Source: Aptenodytes patagonicus (taxonomy: Eukaryota; Chordata; Aves; Sphenisciformes; Spheniscidae). From it: a stretch of DNA of 64,000 nt. Positions 47,701 to 59,300 of the stretch are shown one piece after another. The stretch lies in contig NC_134962.1 in NCBI RefSeq assembly GCF_965638725.1, forward strand, positions 1,371,501 through 1,435,500, written 5' to 3'. Both the position numbers and the translations under genes were made by a program. Position 1 is the first letter of the stretch; each line of letters opens with the position of its first letter. Below the pieces are notes generated by a model. That model worked only from the letters and a program-made list of their open reading frames with translations, was not told the origin of the DNA and did not search any database.

Positions 47701-50207
47701 CCGACAGAACAGCGAGCAGAAGCCACGTGTCCCCATGCGCCGGGTCCTCGCCATGTCCCTGTCCCTCCCGGCCATGGTGGGGGCTGCACATGGGGAGGGT
47801 GGACCAGCACCCCAGTGTTGCGGATGGGGTCCCTTGGGGAAGCTGGGTGCTGGGGGTACCCAAGGGGACCCGGGGAGCCCTGCTGAGGTTTGGGGGGCCT
47901 GCTGGCAGGCCCCCCAGACCCCGGCACCCAGCCAGGACTCCCCGGGCCAGGACAGAGCAGACGGGGATGCATCGTTGTTTACAATCCGTCCCCAAACCCG
48001 ATGCCTCCTTCGAGCCCCAGTTTGTTTGTTCAGAGCTGGAGCCTGACCAAAACAAGCCTCTCTGGGCAGCTCCGGTTAAATTAGGAAAGCCGAGGAACAA
48101 CAGAAAAAAAAAGCTAAAAGCTGCCTTTGCCGGAGGGGCCATGCTGCGGGATAGGAATGATGGGATGGAATGGGATGGGATGGGGTGCTGGCTGCCCAGT
48201 GCCCCACTGCCTCCTGCTCCTTGGGGCTGCGGTGTACAGCATCGCTGCCCACAGCTGCCCAGATGTACAACCCCACTTTGCCTGCGGCTGCCTGCTGTGG
48301 GGCAGGGCCACGTGCACCTGCAGTGGGACCCCCGGCCCCCCGCCTTGCTCGGCCGTGCCCAGAGGCTGCCCTCGCCCCATGAGAAGCTCAGAGCTGGCCT
48401 GGGCACCCAGGGCACAGGGACCCCAGGGCAGGGGCCCCAGGGTGCAAGGACCCCAGGGTGCAGGCACCCCCAGCAGGTCCTGCAGTGATGGAGATTCGCT
48501 GCCACCAGCTGGGTGGTGGCTGGCTCTGCCTGTCCCGCTGTGACACCCCGGGCTGGCTTTCAGTGGAGCCGTGGCTCAGCGTTTTCCCAGCTTTTGAGGA
48601 ATTTGTCGTCTAGGATGGCTGAGGGGACAGGGGACAGCCCTGCACATCCCTGTTCCTGCCCCCGCCATCTCCACACGGCCGGCGGCTGGGAGAGGGTCCC
48701 CAGGCAGTGTGGCCAGTGCAGGCCACCCCTGGGACACCCTGCTTGATGTGTTTGACCCCGGCCCCGAGGGCTGCGGGGGCTCAGCACGCACCATCCCGCA
48801 GCATCGCTAGCCCTGCTCAGCCGGGGGAATCTTCCAGCAAATTGGGGTGCAGAGGCACGCGGGTCCCTTTGCAACCCGGCAGGACACGGCAGGGATGTGG
48901 TGTTGGCGATGCCGCTTGGCTCGAAGGCTGGTGACAGCTGGGGACAAGCTGTTTGCCCTCTTATCAGCACGGGCACACAGGGTCCCGGTGCCGCTGCCTT
49001 GCCGGGACATGGGGTTTACATCCCCCTGGGGAGGTGTCCCCTGGGACGAGCCAGCCGGGAGCTATTCCTGGGTCTGACGCAGGCGGCCGTGCTCGGCAGA
49101 TGGGGGCTCCAACGGCGCTCGCGAGCCCTCGGGAAGGAAATGCCGCTTCCTGCCGTGGGTGGTGGGGACGGGGCGAGCCGGGGTGGCAGGCACCCCTGTG
49201 AGCACGCAGCCCCTCTGGTGCGGCACCCCACTGCCCCCCACCCTGCACCCACCCACCCGCCCACGCGCCACGGGGCCGCCCGGGAGCCATGGGTCCCACT
49301 CAAAAACTCACCAAGTGCCAGGAGCTTTTGCAAAGCCCGTAAGTGGGAAAACGATGAAGCTGGCGAGGTTTCGGTGGTGCCTGCCTTTACATCCTTCACT
49401 CTGCCACCTGCCAGAACCCTTCCCAAGAGCTTTCCAACAGGGTCGCATCCTGACCCCGAACAGGGAGCGCTGAGCCCCAAGGGATGCCCGGCACAGCCAG
49501 CCCAGCTGGAACCACGAGGAGCCATGGCAGGGATGGCAGGGGGATACAGCTGCAGTGCAAGCGCCGGTGATCTGCAGCACCTACGGGCTGCAGCACTCAC
49601 AAGCTGCAGCACCCGCAGCACCGGCAGCACCCATTCCCTCCCGCAAGACATTGCCCGGTGCAGATGGGCCAGGATCAGGCCCAGGTTGCAAACCTGCAGG
49701 GGAGACGCTGACCTGGCCGCAGCGCTGCTGCTCGGGTGGGCACGAAACCCCTGTGCAGCCAGCTCTGCCTCGGGCAGCCTGGAGCAGGCAGAGAGCCGGA
49801 GCGGGCAGCTGGTACGGGGGTGCTGTGCGCTTGGGTGCTGGAGGCAGACCCCCTGCCCGTGCCCCCCCCGCTGCCCCGCACCCTACCTTCAGCAGCCACT
49901 GGGTGCTGTTCTCCAGAATCCTCTCGAGGTGCCGCAGGCGCTGGGCGGCCCCGTGGCCGGCATGCGCGGTGCCGGCCGGCGAGTCCCGCTGCAGCAGCGC
50001 GTTGGCAGGGCCGGGGGCGGCGGGGGCGGGCGGGCAGGGCAGAGGGTCGGCCTCGGGCAGCACAAAGGTGTAGCTGCAGTGGCCGTGCTGCACCCGGTGG
50101 TAACGCCGGCGGCCGCCCCCCTCCAGCGCCTGGCGCTGGGCTCCGGCCGCACACAGTGCCGTCGTGGCACAGGTCAGGGCCACGAGGCCGAGGCTGAGCA
50201 CCCGCAT
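41788..50207 (-). CDS. ANGPT4: ANGPT4, angiopoietin-4
   Basis: Nine exons: 50207-49887, 45588-45433, 45186-45065, 44695-44463, 44070-43955, 43465-43364, 43282-43116, 42166-42036 and 41948-41788. All junctions are GT-AG and keep phase, giving 502 residues (human 503). Residues 1-22 are a signal peptide. A short cysteine-bearing super-clustering segment precedes a coiled coil (about 87-270, with NQTSRIEMQLQENSLSTTKLEKQLL). The fibrinogen-like domain runs from about 287 to 502: DCAEVHRAG, GGWTVIQLR, GEYWLGNE, the calcium site DADNDNCLCKC (433-443) and GGWWFDACGLSNLNG. The family is secreted and binds the endothelial receptor TIE2 through this domain, controlling vessel stability. Intron 1 is 4.3 kb and carries AT-rich blocks that may be enhancers. 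ANGPT4 rather than ANGPT1/2 is chosen by synteny and by the divergent N-terminus. Confidence 0.97.
46840..48125. promoter_or_regulatory. ANGPT4: AT-rich candidate enhancers in ANGPT4 intron 1
   Basis: Three AT-rich blocks stand out inside the GC-rich first intron: 46860-46915, 47645-47695 (AAATGTTTATG, AAAATTAATTCC) and 48015-48120 (GTTTGTTTGTTC, GGTTAAATTAGGAAAG). They contain forkhead-like GTTTATG/GTTTGTT and ETS-like GGAA cores. Between the first two is a 20-plus T tract starting at about 46953. Enhancer function is inferred from composition and position. Confidence 0.3.
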
Positions 50208-50395
50208 GGTGCGGGGGTCCCCGCGGCACCGGGGAGGGGGTAAGAGCGGGGTGCCGTAGCCGGGGATGCGCCGGCACTTCCCGGGCGGCCGCCACACCGC
50301 TCTTTGCCGGGACGGGTCAGTGGGCGCTCGCCGCCAAGTTGAAACGCTGCGATTTCGGCATTTCCTCCCTCTGAGCCGGCTCTGGCCGCTCCGGC

Positions 50396-50403
50396 CTTTT
50401 ATC
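50396..50403 (-). promoter_or_regulatory. ANGPT4: ANGPT4 TATA-like element
   Basis: GATAAAAG on the minus strand lies 189 bp upstream of the ANGPT4 start codon in CpG-rich sequence and is the only TATA-like element near it. A start site near 50365 and a 5'UTR of about 160 nt are inferred. A forkhead-type inverted pair TGTTTAAAAACA lies 65 bp further upstream (50469-50480). Confidence 0.45.
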
Positions 50404-50409
50404 GCCAGG

Positions 50410-52050
50410 CGGCCGCAGGCCTCGCAGGGGGAGAGGGGAAAAAAAAAAGAAAAACAAAGGAAAAAATCTGTTTAAAAACAATACTTCTATCTTTTTTCTC
50501 TCCTCCTAGCCCACTGCAGGGAGATCAAGTTTCACACGTGATCTATAAATGTCTCGTGCACACACACACACACTCACACACGCAGCCCCCATCCCTCCCC
50601 CGGCTACACGCACCCGCCGGCCCCCCCGGCCATTCTCTGCGCAGCTCATCGCACCTCCCAGGGCGGGCAGTGCCGCGGCAGCACCGCCAGCCAGCGGGGC
50701 CAAGCTGTCCGCGCCAGCACCAAGCCCTCCCACCCTCCGGCCCTGGCACCCAGCAAGTCCCCCCCGATCAGCACCCGCTGGGACCCGCCGCCCCCAGGAC
50801 ACCCCCATCCTGGGGAGCGGAGCTCCCTCCCCTCGTCCCGGCTATTTATAACGCTGGAGGGAGCCAGGCCTGGATTTGGCTGCTCCGGCCGGGGGACGAG
50901 CCTGTGGGGACCGGGACGGGGGCTGTGTCCCAGGCGGAGCTTGGCAGGACCCAGCCAGACACTGCACAGGGCTCGGGGTGCCTAAATCCCGGGCGGGGGG
51001 TCCACCGGGGGCTGGGACGGCTGCGTGTCATGGGCACCCACCAGAGCCGGGGGTCACCACGGCTGCTAGCCCACACGCTGGGTTAGTTCTAGGCTGGTTC
51101 CCCCGGGAGGGGACAATCACAGTGGTGGGGACAGGCTGGCACGGGAGAGCAGGCTTCCCCGGGGCATGGCTCACGCATCTCAGGAGAGGGTGATTTTTTC
51201 TCAGCACGGGGGTCTCGTGTCCCCGCACGCTGGGCTGCCTGCAGAGCTGTGGGGCCAGAGAAGGGACCCCGCTGCCATCCCGGTCACCGCGGGATGGCCG
51301 GGGATGCTGTGAGCGCCAGTACTGGAGCAGCTGGCGGGAGCACTGTCTGCAGCACGGAGCAGTGCTGCCTGGTGAGTGGGGTGCTCCATCCCCCCGGAGG
51401 AAATGCCGGAGCTGCCGTGGGGCCAGCGTGCTGCGGTTGTGCCGTCACAGTAACCGGATTACGCGGCTGGGCCCAGCCGCCGCTGTGAGGGGGGGCCCAT
51501 GAGACTCGGTGCGCTCACTGCAGTTAGCAACCAGCTGGACAAGCCCCTCGGTGCGTCCCGGTGGCAGAGCTGAGCCCGGGATACCTGTGGGGCAGCAGTC
51601 CCGGTGCTTGCCGCTTGCTCCAGCCGCTGGCTCGGGCACCGAGAGATGCTGGTGATGCTTTAAATAAAACCTTTAAAGTAAAATCTTTCCCCAAACCCCC
51701 CGGTGCCTGGGGGCCAGGGCAGGGTGCCCCCCCCCGCCCCCCACTGGGAGCCGTGCTGCAGGGCACAGGCGGCTGCAGGTTGCGGGATGGAGGGGTCCGT
51801 GCCGGTGGCTGCCTTTCCCCTCCACTTCAGGGTCTGGGTCTGGCCGTGTGCTGCAGGGGCTCGGAGGGGCACAGCTGATCCCACACCCCTGGCAGTGCCG
51901 TGAGCCGGTGCAGAGCCGGGCTGCCATGCCCACTGCCTGTTCCCACCGCAGCGAGGCCAGGGGATGCAGGGGTAATGCCGTGGCCACAGCCGGCGTCCCC
52001 GTCCCCCTCCAGCAGTGCCTTGTGGAAATGAGGAAAACAGGGAGGCGAGA
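50410..52050. other. ANGPT4 promoter side to RSPO4 3' end, no gene seen
   Basis: No exon was recognised. An A/T-rich block at 50440-50540 with a (CA)n microsatellite at 50558-50583 flanks the ANGPT4 promoter. A small AT-rich patch with AATAAA on the plus strand sits at 51655-51690. Confidence 0.45.
50558..50583. repeat. (CA)n microsatellite
   Basis: About a dozen CA dinucleotides with one interruption upstream of ANGPT4. Confidence 0.85.
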
Positions 52051-52072
52051 GGGATGCCGGAGGTTTAATACA

Positions 52073-52078
52073 TTTATT
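52073..52078 (-). terminator. RSPO4: RSPO4 distal poly(A) signal AATAAA
   Basis: CAAATAAATG on the minus strand, with ATTAAA ten bases downstream, lies in an AT-rich patch 1.25 kb after the RSPO4 stop. It is the strongest 3'-end candidate for RSPO4. Confidence 0.65.
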
Positions 52079-52376
52079 TGACATTAAGTGAACAGAGGAG
52101 CTGCTACAGCAGCTTCGTGCCAGCTCCTGGGGCCGGCTCGATGCTGACACCCAGCGCCCTCACCCTGAAGGGTCTGTGCAGCCCTCGCGGCCCCCGCAGC
52201 CCTGACACCCCACTGCCAGACCCAGCCTCCCCCTGCCCACGCTTGGAGCAGCGACGGGGGGCTCTGACCCTGGGAAACCCCCAAATACAGAGATGCCTGC
52301 AGCTGGGGCAGCAATTTGAGCAAAGCACATGTTAAATATGCTGACACAGCCCTCCGTGCCTCGCAGACGTACACAG

Positions 52377-52382
52377 TTTATT
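52377..52382 (-). terminator. RSPO4: RSPO4 proximal poly(A) signal AATAAA
   Basis: AATAAA on the minus strand about 940 nt after the RSPO4 stop, upstream of the distal signal. Tandem use of both is possible. Confidence 0.5.
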
Positions 52383-53199
52383 TCTGCAGGCGACGCGAGC
52401 ATGGCAGCCGGCGTGGCGGGATAGACTGGCACAGCCAGGCTCAGCACCCCCGGGTTGTGCCCTAGGTGATAGTCGGGAGGGGGCTGCGGTGGCTGCTCCC
52501 AGCGCATCCCGGCCGGGGGATGCAGGAGGCAGCAGCATCCCCTGTCCAGGCTCGCTCCGGCAGCTGCAGTTGCATGGTGTGCGCCCCTGTCCCGGACCGA
52601 ACGTGGCCACGGCCACCCCAAATTCCTATGCCCACATCCAGCTGGGGAGAGAAGCTCCTCCAGCCCTTCTGTGAGCCTGAGGATGGCAGGATTTGGCCCC
52701 CGGTTGTGCCACTGGGGATGCTGAGCACCAGGTTGGGCTGCCATGAGCGATGGCATGGTCCCCAGTGGGGTCCCAACCCTGGGGGTCCCACCGTCCTCCG
52801 TGCCGGTGGCTGAGGATGGGGGATCCTATCCAGCACCCAGAGCGGCTTGGTGGCATGCTGTGCACCCCAGCACCCCTGTGCAATCGGGACCCCATGGGGA
52901 CAGGGTATCTCTCAGCCCTGGGGGACGGTACCCAGGCAGGCATCACCTTCATCAGTGGGGTCCAACCCCGGGACCAACCCCATCCCACCCGGCTGGAGCA
53001 AGGGAAGGGACCGAGCAGGCTGGGGGAGAGGGACAAACAGAAAAATAAAGGAGCCACCCCCTCCCCGAGCCCCAGGGCATTGCTTTGGACACTGCAAATT
53101 AGATTTTCTGAAAAGGAAATGTTTTACAAGCCATAAATTGTCTCAAAAGAAAATGGGAGGGGGGGGAAAAATTGTGCAATTTTTTTGTGGATGGAAAAA

Positions 53200-53322
53200 C
53201 AGGGGCAACGTGGCCGGGACAGCGTGGCGGGAGCCGGTCGGGAGCTCTCCGTGCCGCCGGCTGGCGGCACGGAGAGCTCCCGACCAGCTCCCGCCGCGCT
53301 GCCCCGGCTCCCGTGCCTGTGC
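53200..53322 (-). repeat. RSPO4: Long hairpin in the RSPO4 3'UTR
   Basis: Two arms of about 60 nt are inverted copies separated by only 4 nt (53259-53262). The inner 23 bp (53236-53258 with 53263-53285) are perfect. Outside them the match stays around 85-90% with small bulges. In the RSPO4 mRNA sense several differences are G-U wobbles, so pairing is kept. The stem starts within a few nucleotides of the stop codon at 53325-53327 and is very GC-rich. Confidence 0.88.
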
Positions 53323-53324
53323 TG

Positions 53325-56300
53325 CTAGGTACCCGTGTGTGGTTCTGTCTTCGGCTTCTTCTGTCGCTTTTTGCCTTTATTTTTCGGTTCGGTTTTCTCT
53401 GGAACAGAAAAAGGAGGAGAAAAGGAGGGCTCGCTCGCCAGCCGGGCAGCAGGATCCGACCCGAGCCCCATCCGTGGGATGCAGAGGGTGTCCCTGGATG
53501 CCGCATCCTCCCTCGGGTGTTAGCACAGGACCCTTTTCCCGATTTGGGGGACCCCAGAGCCCTCTCCAAGTCACCAAACGGCAGCGTGGGTCTGCGGGGG
53601 GTCTGGGTGTGCCGGTGGCATGGGCAGAGGGACACCGAAGCATTGCCCCGCCGTCTCCCAAGGCTGGACCCTAAATCCTGATACTCCCAAAATCTCCAGG
53701 AATGCGCTGGGGCCAGCTCAACCAAACCACGGGGGGCTGCCCGGAGAAACCCCAACTTCTCTCTGAACAGGGACTGGGGATGTCGGAGCAGGACAGCGGC
53801 TGCACCAATGCCCCAAATTGATGCCGCGGCCATGCCCGGCTCTGCCACGGTGCAGGGCTGTGCCTCCCCTCTGGAGAAGACGGTGCTGCCCACCACCGCG
53901 GGCTTGCACAGGACCCAGCCGGCCCCCAGGAGGGTTTGGGCACGGTGGGAAGCGGGGTGGCCTCAGGGTGCATCCATGCATAGGTGCTAATGATCTCCCC
54001 AGGGATGCCCTCCCCACGCGGATGCTTCCTATCCAGGTGGCACGACCCATGCGCCGGCGGAGCCCGTCCGCGTCTCGGTAAGGCTGACCCGCTGAGAGCC
54101 TGCCAGGGACTCGGCGCTGTGCGGTCAAGCCGCTGGGACCCAAATCTCTGCGTGTCCTGAGGAGCCACCACAAGCAAGCTCCAGCTGGCTGAGGTGTCGG
54201 TGCTGAGACACCAAAGCAAACAGGGATGCAGGATAAGCCCCGCCATGCTGCGGGCTTCGACAGGAAGGGGAGCCCATGCTGGGGAGTGGAACGGCTGCCC
54301 AAAAACTGGGCAGCTTCGCCTCTCCTTCTCCCCCTGCAACCACCACGTGCTCTCCAGACCCCAAGCCGGACAACACGGGGGGGTCTGGTGCCGCTCTCCC
54401 CATGCAGCCCCCACGTGAGGGGCACGGGGACTGCGACCGGCCAGTGCTGCGTGCGCTACTGCTGTTGTGGCCGATCCTTTCCGAGGGCTCCAGCTCTTTT
54501 CCTGCCCGGCTGTTTTTCAGCCCTGATCTCCCAGACAGTTGCCACCCACAAAGGAGAGGGCACAGCACGAATACCAAGCGTCTGGAGAGCATGGCAGACA
54601 CACAAGGCAGATTTACAGCAGCGTGAGGGGTTTTGTGCCCTGGCCAAGCGCAGATGCTTCTCCCTTCCAGCTGCCTGGGGACGGCTCAGAAGTGGTGGCA
54701 CAAATCTCTCATCACACGGTCGGGTCCTGCTGCCTTCCCCGGCTTGCCCAGGCTGGGGTGTCTCGGCTGCATCAAGTGAACTCGCCGTCCTTCTACAGCA
54801 TCTGGATCCCATAACCCAGCACTTGGCCGGGCAGGCAGGAGCCTGGGAGCGAGGGCAGATGCACGCTCTGCCGCGGCGGGGACGCCAAGCAGCCTGCCCG
54901 GGAGCCGGCGGCCAGGCCGGGCTGCCAGACACAGAGGGGCTGCCCTCTCCTGCCCGCCCGGCCAGGGCAGCAAGCAGCGGGGGCTGCTCGTGGGGCACTG
55001 AAAGGGTTTCCCTCTGCCTCCTCGGGGCCACACTCAGCTCTGGAGCTGATCCCAGCTAGCAGCCTCGAGCAATTTGCCCTGCCATTCCCCGAGCCCATCC
55101 CCGTGGCCTCAGGGCTCTTGGTGTGCAGGAGCGGGTGCGCAGGTAGAGCCGGGAGGCAGAGTGCTTCGCCAGGGTGCCACTGCCTTCCCAGTCACCCCAT
55201 GAGATGGGGCGCCTCTGAAGCGCCATCACCGTGGTCTCCGCTGCCAGGACCCGCTGTGTGCCAGGCAGGGCTGGGCGCGGGCACGGCGCCGCCGGCACCC
55301 GCCCGGCACTGCACCGCGGGACACGGTGCTCTGGAGCAGCCTGTCCTCCCACGCCAAACTTGCCACATCAAACTGTCACCAGCTCTCCGGGTCCAGAGCC
55401 AGAACAGCCCGGCAGGGAGGGGAACGTCCCTGAAATCGATGCCACCTGGTGCCCCGAAGCTGTGAGTCAGGGCCCGGGCTGGGATGGAAATCAGCTTCTC
55501 CGTGCTGTCAGCAGGAAAATACTGTTTATGATTGATGGTGCTGAGATGAAGCCGCTCTCCTGGCTCCACAGCCCCAGCCCCAGCATGCGTGCCTTCTATT
55601 ATTGCCCCCCTTTCTCCATCCTTTTTCTCTTCCCTGCCTCGCAGTCCTTGCCCCCGCCGTCCTCGGCCCCTGCCGTGCTGGCGGTGCCGGCCTGCGTATC
55701 CCATGACACACAGCAAGCCTGCGGCTCCAAAGTGCAAACCTCCGCACTGCTGGGGCCGGTGGCTCAGGCCCTAGAGATGGTATCTCAGGCAATCCCCCTT
55801 TCTTCCAGTTATTAAGCGGAGATTTATTAGAACAGCTTCGGTCCAGCCGGTTGCGTCCAAAAATGACATCAGCCTCCTCCTGGTTCCCGTCGCCGGCCAC
55901 GCGCCCGTGCCCATGCTGCCTGGCCGGACCCCACGCCAGGTGTGGGTGCTGTGAGAGGTGGCGGGGAGCCCCATGCCGGGGAGCCCCCAGCCTGGGGGAC
56001 GCGATGCTGCCGCAGTGGGAGGAGGCGCAGGAGCAGGGGCAAACATCTGGCCGGGTGAGCCATGGAGGAAGACCCTGCCCTGGGGGTGTGTCCCAAAGCT
56101 TTGGCCATCAGAAATCCCCTGGGGGATGCCCTCCAGCTCCACGAGCGCTGACGGTATTCTGGGGGCTTGGAATTTTTTGCAGGAACCTCCCCTGCCGGTC
56201 TCAACCCTTGTTATTCACAACTGGGAGGCAGAAAGCCCCGGCCATGCCTTTCCCTTTGCAAGCGTGGCAGGACGGGAGCCGGAGCTCGGCAGCCTCGTCC

Positions 56301-59300
56301 CGCTGCGGCGGCTCACGCCGGTGCCCGTCCCAGCCTGGTGGTGGAAGGGGATGCCGGCCGGTTCCAGGCGGTCTCAGGGGCTGCCGGGTGGGAGCAGCCA
56401 GCCCAGCGCGCTGCCTGCGAGGGTCCCCGCCAGCCCCGCAGCCACCGCTAGCGCCAGCGCCGGAGCTGTTCAGCACATGTGCCTGAGACAGCGGCTTTCT
56501 CCAGAACTGCACGGTTACAACCACCGGCCTCAAAATGCTTGGGAAATGACAGCCAGGCTCGCTGGCCAGGGCCAGACTGCCGCCACCACCCCCCCTCCCA
56601 CGGCGTGCCTTGGGGTTCGCTTTGGAGGGGCACGAAGCCACCCCCGGGGCCAGGGGGCGGCAGGCGGTGTGGTGCTCACCTCCCGGGCAGTGCTTCCTCA
56701 TGCGGCACTTCCTCGTCTCCAGCAGCGCGGGGCACGCGGCCCCCTCCTCCTGGGCAGTCCCCGGCACCTCCCGGACCCGTGTCTCCACACCCCACTTGCA
56801 GCCGCAGGTCTGGCCCTCGTGGGTGCAGGCACTCCACTTGCTCCAGGGCCCCGGCTCACACATCTCTGCAGGGGACAGGGGTGCAGGGGAGGGACGGTGA
56901 CCACGCAGCACCGGGCATGTCCCCAGGGACCACGGGCATGGGGTGCGGGTGCTGCTTACCTTGGCACTCGCGGGTACCGGGCTGCACCGCAGTGTTGGGG
57001 GGGCACTGCCGAAAGCACTGGCCCTTGTGCAAGTAAAACTTGTCCTTGCACTTCATGCAGAAGTCTCTGCTGAAGCAGCTCTCACAGCTGGGCGACCTGC
57101 ACTCTGCCGGGAAGGAGGGCTGGTCAGCCGGGCGAGCCCGAGGGCCAGCACACGGTGAGCCCGGAGCCAGCAGCCCCGGTATCCACTGGGGACCCAAAGC
57201 CCTTTGCAAACCTGCGGGGTCTGGGCTGCAGCTCTGGGCAGGGGAAAAGGAGAGGAAGCCCCACTGCCCGGCTGCGCCCGGCTCTTGCTGCTGCCACTGG
57301 CTCCGTGCCGCCGGGGATGCTGCGGGAAACGCAGCCGTCGCCCGTCCCGCGGCGCTGGGACCCGCAGGGCGGCGAGGGGAGGCAGGGGCACTGGGAGGAG
57401 CGGGGGGGCCCCGGCTGGCACGGGACGTACTTGTGCATCTGTTGACCTCCAGACCCCGCACGCCGAAGTAGCCGGGGGGGCAGGTGTGGACGCACATCCC
57501 GTACTGGCGGATGCCGTCCCTCCAGATGAGCAGGAAGAGCCGGTGGTGGCAGGTGATGCAGCCGTTGTCCTCCGAGCACAGGACGCAGCCCGTGCAGTTC
57601 TCCAGCAGGCCGGCGCTCACTGCGGGGACAAATGGTGGAGAGAGGCTGCGGCACGGCTGTGGCACACGTGCACGGCATGGCCGAGGCTGCGGGGAGGGTC
57701 CCAGCCTGGTGACAGCCCCTCCCCGACCCACGGGGGTGACAGCACTGTCCCGTCTCCCTGCATATGCCTCCCCACCTCCCTCCACTCCCCAAATCCCCCC
57801 CTCTCCCCAGGCTGGCAGCTCGGGGACGCACAGAGCCATCGCTCCCCACTGCACTCAGCTCGGGCGTCACTGCCTCCATCACCCCAAGGTCCAGGGCTGA
57901 GGGTCTGCCCCACGCCCAGCTCTGCCCAAGGGTGCCAGCCTGAGCCCTGTCCCTACGCCAGCCGTGCCCATCCCATGGGAAGCATCCTTAACGCGAGCTA
58001 AACAACGGCTCTGTCAGCGGGTAGAAATATGCTCTGACCTGGATTAATTAGTTGATGCCTGTTAAGTGTCAGGGGACAAAGCGCATTTTGGAAATGCTTA
58101 AGAGGAGCCGAGATAAGGATCTGTCTGGTTGCTCAAGAGCCTCCACCGCCTCCCTGGCTGCCTTTGCAGTTTTCCCAACCTGGGTGACGGCGGCCAGCCC
58201 CGAGGTGGGCTCTGCTCCCAGGGAAAAGGACGGGGTGCCAGCCCCCATCAGCCTGCAGCCCCCGGTGGGGCCACCAGAGACCCTGCCCACCGCTGCTCCT
58301 CCCAGAGCCGGCTCCCTGCGCCCAGAGAAATGCGGCCTGGAGAGATGTTTCTGGCACAGGGGCACTTTGGGAGCTGGGTAGCTGAGCCCCAAGCACTGCG
58401 GGCTACCCATGCCCGGTGTCTTTTTGCACCCCCAGGCTGGCTGGGCATCTCCGTAAGGGGCCACCAAGCTCCTGCACGCAAGCAGCCGATGCCTCTGCTG
58501 TACCCAGCTGTGTTGGGAAGCATTTGCTCGGCTCTGGCACCGCGGGCTCCCCCAGGCGCTCCTGAGCAAAGGCTCATGTTGTGCAGCAGTGACAGTGCCA
58601 GCAGCGCTGGAGCTGCATGCTCGGGCCCCGGGCTCCATCTGCCAGCAGATCTTAGAGCATTAAGATGGTTTTTTGCATGTAGTGAAGGCCTAAGGAGGCG
58701 GCTGCCCTGGACAGAGCAGAGCCCAGTGCCTGTGGTTGGGACAGGCGGAGGCTGATGCAGACCCCCGGCTCTGAGCCCTGGCAGGCGCCGGGAGGGACCT
58801 GCCCCGGAGCAGCTCCAGTCCCCGCAAAGCCGAGCGGGCAAGGGCGAGCCCAACGAGCCACTGAGCTGGGTGCTGCCCGGTACAGACACAGGTTTCAGCC
58901 CCAGGAGCGATCCCTGGCACTGATCCTCTCTGACCCCCAGGAGCTGACAGCAGAAGGGCCCCATGGCCGCGGTGGCCACGGCAGAGGGGCTGGTGGAAAG
59001 CAGAGGTCGGGGCCGGGGAAGCCAGGGGAGATGCTGGCAGGCGATGCCTCGCAGCCCTGTGTGCTGGTCCCCGGCACAACTTTGCCTGGTGCAAGCCGGT
59101 CCCTGGTGCAGCGGTGCCATGTAGCTGTCCCCAAGCTGGCTCGTCCCAGTCCCCTCACAGGGGTTTGGATGGCAGCGCGGTGCGGCGCGGCCGGGAGGCT
59201 TTGTTAGGGCTGCATCTGCTGGGAGTGCACTAACGAAGCACCTTGGATCCATTAAGTTGTTATGGTCTCCGTTACATATTTACCAAACGCTGACAACATT

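Noticed and set aside
51655-51690. Plus-strand AATAAA as the end of an unknown gene
   Set aside because: No open exon or splice signal on the plus strand upstream fits a transcript, and a single hexamer in an AT patch is weak evidence.
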